From a virus: a stretch of DNA of 23,134 bases. The notes beneath the pieces were generated by a model. That model was not told the origin of the DNA. It saw only the letters and a list, made by a program, of their open reading frames with translations, and did no database searches. The DNA lies in IMG/VR virus record IMGVR_UViG_3300046740_000062, positions 1 to 23,134 of that record. One strand, given 5' to 3'. Below are positions 20,611 to 23,134 of this stretch, in pieces (position 1 is the stretch's first letter; each line of letters starts with the position of its first letter). The position numbers were made by a program, and so were the translations under genes.

Positions 20611-20671
20611 TTTGATGTTGCACCACCATGTTGCACCTATGTTGCACGGGGTGTTGCACGGTATGTTGCAC
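20586..20671. repeat. Iteron-like array of TGTTGCAC (five direct, one inverted copy)
   Basis: TGTTGCAC starts at 20616, 20629, 20640, 20652 and 20664 in the same orientation, at 11-13 bp intervals, about one helical turn. An inverted copy (GTGCAACA) is at 20586-20593, in the loop and inner arm of the adjoining hairpin. The array lies in the gap between the primase-helicase gene and the next gene. Such helically phased copies are typical of initiator or repressor binding sites. The array ends three bases before the primase-helicase stop at 20674. Confidence 0.75.
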
Positions 20672-20673
20672 CG

Positions 20674-22848
20674 TTACGTCCCCGGCGACAGGATTAGACG
20701 CCGCTGGGGTCTGGATACCTTTCCATAGGTTTCGGTGATCACGCGCCCTGACGCCATGAGCCTCCGCATGGCATCTTCAAGGTCATTTTTCCTGAACCCC
20801 AGCTGTCGAGGTTCCGGTTCGTCAACCATGACAGACGGGGCAAAGTAGATCGACTTTTTGATGTGACTGGCAATGTCACCTCTGGCATTGATCCGGCGCA
20901 GCAGGTTGACAAAGCAGCCGTCCGCGCGGGCCTCGCGCGCCAGCCGTTCCGGGTCCGTCGCGCCGTTCACCGGGAGAAACAAACCGTCCTTGTAGCGCAG
21001 TACGATTGGCCTGCCCTTGGGACCATACTGGTTCTTTTTGAACTCCAGTTCCCGCAGATCCTGATCACTGGGGTCCGCCTCCTCATCGTCCTTGATGCCC
21101 TTGAGGTACTGCCGAAACCGGAACGCGCCATGCCACGCCGTCGAGCCTGAGATGCCGGACCCGCTCGCCAGCCCGCTCAGGCTGGGGTGGCTCAGGATAG
21201 TTACGGAACCATTAGCCGCCTTGGCCAGCGCCTGCATGTGCATGGCAAAGGCGTAGACCTGCACCCGGTTGATTTCGTCGCCGCCAAAAGCGCGCGACAG
21301 GGTATCGATCGAGATGTTCTTGGGCTTGAGGTCGCCGGCGGCCTCCAGCAGCTGCCTGTACAGGGGTGTCACTTCGACATGGTTGCCGCGCCCCATCTGC
21401 ACACACAGCATGCTATCCTTGCCCAGCAACGGAAGCACCCTCAGGCCACCCGCCACCAGCGCCTTGAATGTCGTGCCGTAATGAGCCGCAATCGCCGCCA
21501 GCCGGATGTGGATTTCGTCGGCCTCGTCCTCGGCGCCCAGATAGAACGCCCCACCCTGTTCCGGCATCGAGCCCAGCCATTCCTTGCCGGTGACATGGGC
21601 CACATCCTTCATCAGCTCGATGATCGACTTGCCTGAGCCTCCCTCGCCGGAAAACAGGCCCACCTGATTGAGCGGCACCCGGTCGCGGATGGCCCATTTG
21701 CGGGTAGGCACCGGGACGTTGTCCCAGTTGGACATATCCAGCCAGTCGATCGCGACAGTGCCACCGGTAGCTGGGTCAATCCTATCCTGTTGGGTCTTGG
21801 CATATTCTTCCGTGACGTCGTTGAACCAGTCAGCCCGGAATTTCCCGGAATTTCCCGGTTTGCGCGCCTCCTCCGCCACCTTGCCGTCCCAGTGCTTCAT
21901 GGCCTGCTGCCATTTCACATGAAAGGCAGCGGGTCCGCGATCCTCGCGGTCCAGTAACTGGGTCTTGGTCAGCAGGGGGTCGCGGAGGCGGGGAGATACT
22001 TCTTCCTCATAAAGAAGGTACTTCTGGCCTTCCTTGGCCAGCTGTTCCGCAGGACCGGGCGGGATAGGGCACTCCCTGTACCAGTCGATGACGGCGGCCC
22101 AGATCAGGTCGCGCATGTACTCCTCGCGGCCGTCGGTCTGGTGGCCAAAGCCGTCGAAGGCCTCCTGCGGGCCATTGGCACCCCGCTGGTGCGCGCCGCC
22201 GGGAGCGGGGCCTGACCCCCCGTGCGCAACCACCAGCTCCTCCACGGCCGCCAGCAGCCAGCCGGGCGCCATGGCAATGTCGATCTCGTCCGGCGAGCAT
22301 CCCTCCAGCCATTCGTAGGCGCGGCCGCTCTCGTGCAGGGAGGGACACAGCATGGCGAAGCCGCCTTGGCCCCTTATGTCAACGCCCAGATCCGTCTTGC
22401 AGGTGGGGGGCGTCCAGCCGGCGGGGGCGCGGAACAGCTTCTGCAGGCCCCCGCCGCCGGTGCGCTGCTCGACGGTTTCCAGCTCCAAGCCATTGTTCTC
22501 CAGCTCCATCAGGTCGCACCACCAGTTGGCGGCGGCGGGCTTGGTGTGGGTGTCGAGGTCGACCACGAATAGGTTGGAGGACGCACGCCCGGTAATGACG
22601 CCCATGTTGGGCCGCTGCCGGTACTGGCCGGTGGGTCCATACCATGGGTCGAACTCGGCATCGGAAACCAGTACGTCCTGATACTGCGTCCATTGCTTCA
22701 GTAGAGGCCGCTTCCAGCTACCGCCTCGGGCAGGCTCGCCGGGCATGAAGGCGGGCACGATCTGGATGTCGTGGGAGCGGTACAGCCGCGCCCACTCGGC
22801 GGGCGTGGCGAACTCGGCGTCAAAGCCGTTGCCGGGATGGTTTACCAT
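20674..22848 (-). CDS. Fused primase (Prim-Pol) and RecA-like helicase
   Basis: The start at ATG 22848 overlaps the TAA of the upstream gene (ATGGTAA), giving 724 aa; the reading from 22965 would overlap that gene. Residues about 15-205 are an archaeo-eukaryotic primase Prim-Pol domain: FVVDLDTH with metal-binding D97 and D99, a TGGGG loop (130-134), and VDIRGQGGF (156-164) followed by SGRAYEW. Residues about 385-620 are a RecA/RepA-type ATPase: Walker A GEGGSGKS (401-408), NISIDTLSRA (511-520, Walker B Asp515), ILSHPS (551-556), and FKKNQYGPKG (603-612). It probably makes RNA/DNA primers and unwinds the fork for phage replication, without a need for host DnaB/DnaG. Motif II has Gln136 where this family often has a His. 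A repeat-rich region lies just downstream. Confidence 0.88.
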   Translation of the reverse strand: MVNHPGNGFDAEFATPAEWARLYRSHDIQIVPAFMPGEPARGGSWKRPLLKQWTQYQDVLVSDAEFDPWYGPTGQYRQRPNMGVITGRASSNLFVVDLDTHTKPAAANWWCDLMELENNGLELETVEQRTGGGGLQKLFRAPAGWTPPTCKTDLGVDIRGQGGFAMLCPSLHESGRAYEWLEGCSPDEIDIAMAPGWLLAAVEELVVAHGGSGPAPGGAHQRGANGPQEAFDGFGHQTDGREEYMRDLIWAAVIDWYRECPIPPGPAEQLAKEGQKYLLYEEEVSPRLRDPLLTKTQLLDREDRGPAAFHVKWQQAMKHWDGKVAEEARKPGNSGKFRADWFNDVTEEYAKTQQDRIDPATGGTVAIDWLDMSNWDNVPVPTRKWAIRDRVPLNQVGLFSGEGGSGKSIIELMKDVAHVTGKEWLGSMPEQGGAFYLGAEDEADEIHIRLAAIAAHYGTTFKALVAGGLRVLPLLGKDSMLCVQMGRGNHVEVTPLYRQLLEAAGDLKPKNISIDTLSRAFGGDEINRVQVYAFAMHMQALAKAANGSVTILSHPSLSGLASGSGISGSTAWHGAFRFRQYLKGIKDDEEADPSDQDLRELEFKKNQYGPKGRPIVLRYKDGLFLPVNGATDPERLAREARADGCFVNLLRRINARGDIASHIKKSIYFAPSVMVDEPEPRQLGFRKNDLEDAMRRLMASGRVITETYGKVSRPQRRLILSPGT

Positions 22849-23123
22849 GTGAACACCCGCGAGGCTTTCTTGAGGATGCGCTCCACGATCACCAGCTGCT
22901 TGTCGGACAGGTGCGTGTCGTAGTCGTAGCGCGCCGAGACGTCGGTGACGAAATTGACTTCCCAATCGGTCAGCACGCGCTGCGCCAGCGCCGGCTTGGC
23001 GGCAACCTGCCGCATCATGGCGATCAGGGGTGACCCGATGTCGGTGAAACCAGCGTCCGCAGCATCCGCAGCGTCCGCATGCGGATATTGCGGACTGGCT
23101 GCGGGAGCGTCCCGGTAGACCAC
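22842..23123 (-). CDS. Small protein upstream of the primase-helicase, possibly truncated at the edge
   Basis: A GTG at 23123 gives 93 aa, but the frame stays open to the window end (three more codons, AAG GAA AAG), so the gene could start beyond. An AAGGA 4 nt before the GTG could be a tight ribosome-binding site, or coding sequence. Residues 1-30 are Ala/Asp-rich and disordered. The C-terminal half, NFVTDVSARYDYDTHLSDKQ followed by LVIVERILKKAS, is a helical LSxKQ...ERI.K motif seen in several phage replication proteins as I recall. No function is established. Its stop overlaps the primase-helicase start, so the two are in one operon. Confidence 0.6.
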   Translation of the reverse strand: MVYRDAPAASPQYPHADAADAADAGFTDIGSPLIAMMRQVAAKPALAQRVLTDWEVNFVTDVSARYDYDTHLSDKQLVIVERILKKASRVFTW

Positions 23124-23134
23124 CTTTTCCTTGT

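Noticed and set aside
22849-22965. N-terminal extension of the primase-helicase
   Set aside because: It lies entirely over the upstream gene, is Arg/Gly-rich and unrelated to the Prim-Pol fold; the ATG overlapping the upstream stop is preferred.
1-23134. tRNA genes, insertion sequences, integrase or attachment site
   Set aside because: None could be recognised by reading either strand; no transposase-like or tyrosine/serine recombinase motif in any supported gene.

Overview
This window is part of a tailed double-stranded DNA phage (or prophage) genome, most likely a short-tailed podovirus-like member of the Caudoviricetes. The virion genes run in the order terminase, portal, scaffold, capsid, adaptor and tail nozzle, with no tail sheath, tape-measure protein or long-tail genes. 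The GC-rich sequence and the families I recognise from memory point to an alphaproteobacterial (Rhizobiales-like) host; this is inference. No integrase, lysis cassette, DNA polymerase or tRNA is visible, so lifestyle cannot be decided from this window.

Right part, minus strand (23134 to 19660): a replication block. It holds a small ORF of unknown function, a 724-aa fused archaeo-eukaryotic-type primase (Prim-Pol) and RecA-like helicase, and two conserved phage proteins of unknown function. Between the primase-helicase and the 204-aa protein lies a 154-bp non-coding stretch with five direct copies and one inverted copy of TGTTGCAC beside a long bulged inverted repeat. This is the best candidate for a phage replication origin or a major regulatory site.

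Middle (19581 to 18368): two short plus-strand genes end at a strong intrinsic terminator. They are divergent from the minus-strand late block. The 154-bp divergent region carries two near-consensus sigma70-type promoters back to back, a GACAGGGGTG word repeated across both -35 regions, and a perfect DnaA box between the -35 elements. A small protein with a helix-turn-helix-like segment is encoded just downstream and could be the regulator.

Left part, minus strand (18276 to 1): a compact late operon with many 1-4 nt start/stop overlaps. It encodes a small-terminase candidate, large terminase, portal, a 492-aa protein with an embedded unidentified domain, two IPT/TIG-type Ig-fold proteins, small conserved proteins, scaffold, major capsid protein, a 235-aa conserved protein, an adaptor, a tail-nozzle-like protein, a low-complexity Pro/Gly-rich protein, a Cys-motif (HiPIP-like) protein, a GNAT-like protein, and a run of Pro/Gln-rich proteins. 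One of these last carries a C-terminal S74 chaperone-like domain. The final gene is open at the left edge. A perfect 10-bp hairpin and 16-bp direct repeats sit just upstream of the scaffold gene. They resemble, in motif and order, the iteron/hairpin locus of the replication block, which suggests that one phage or host factor acts at both places.
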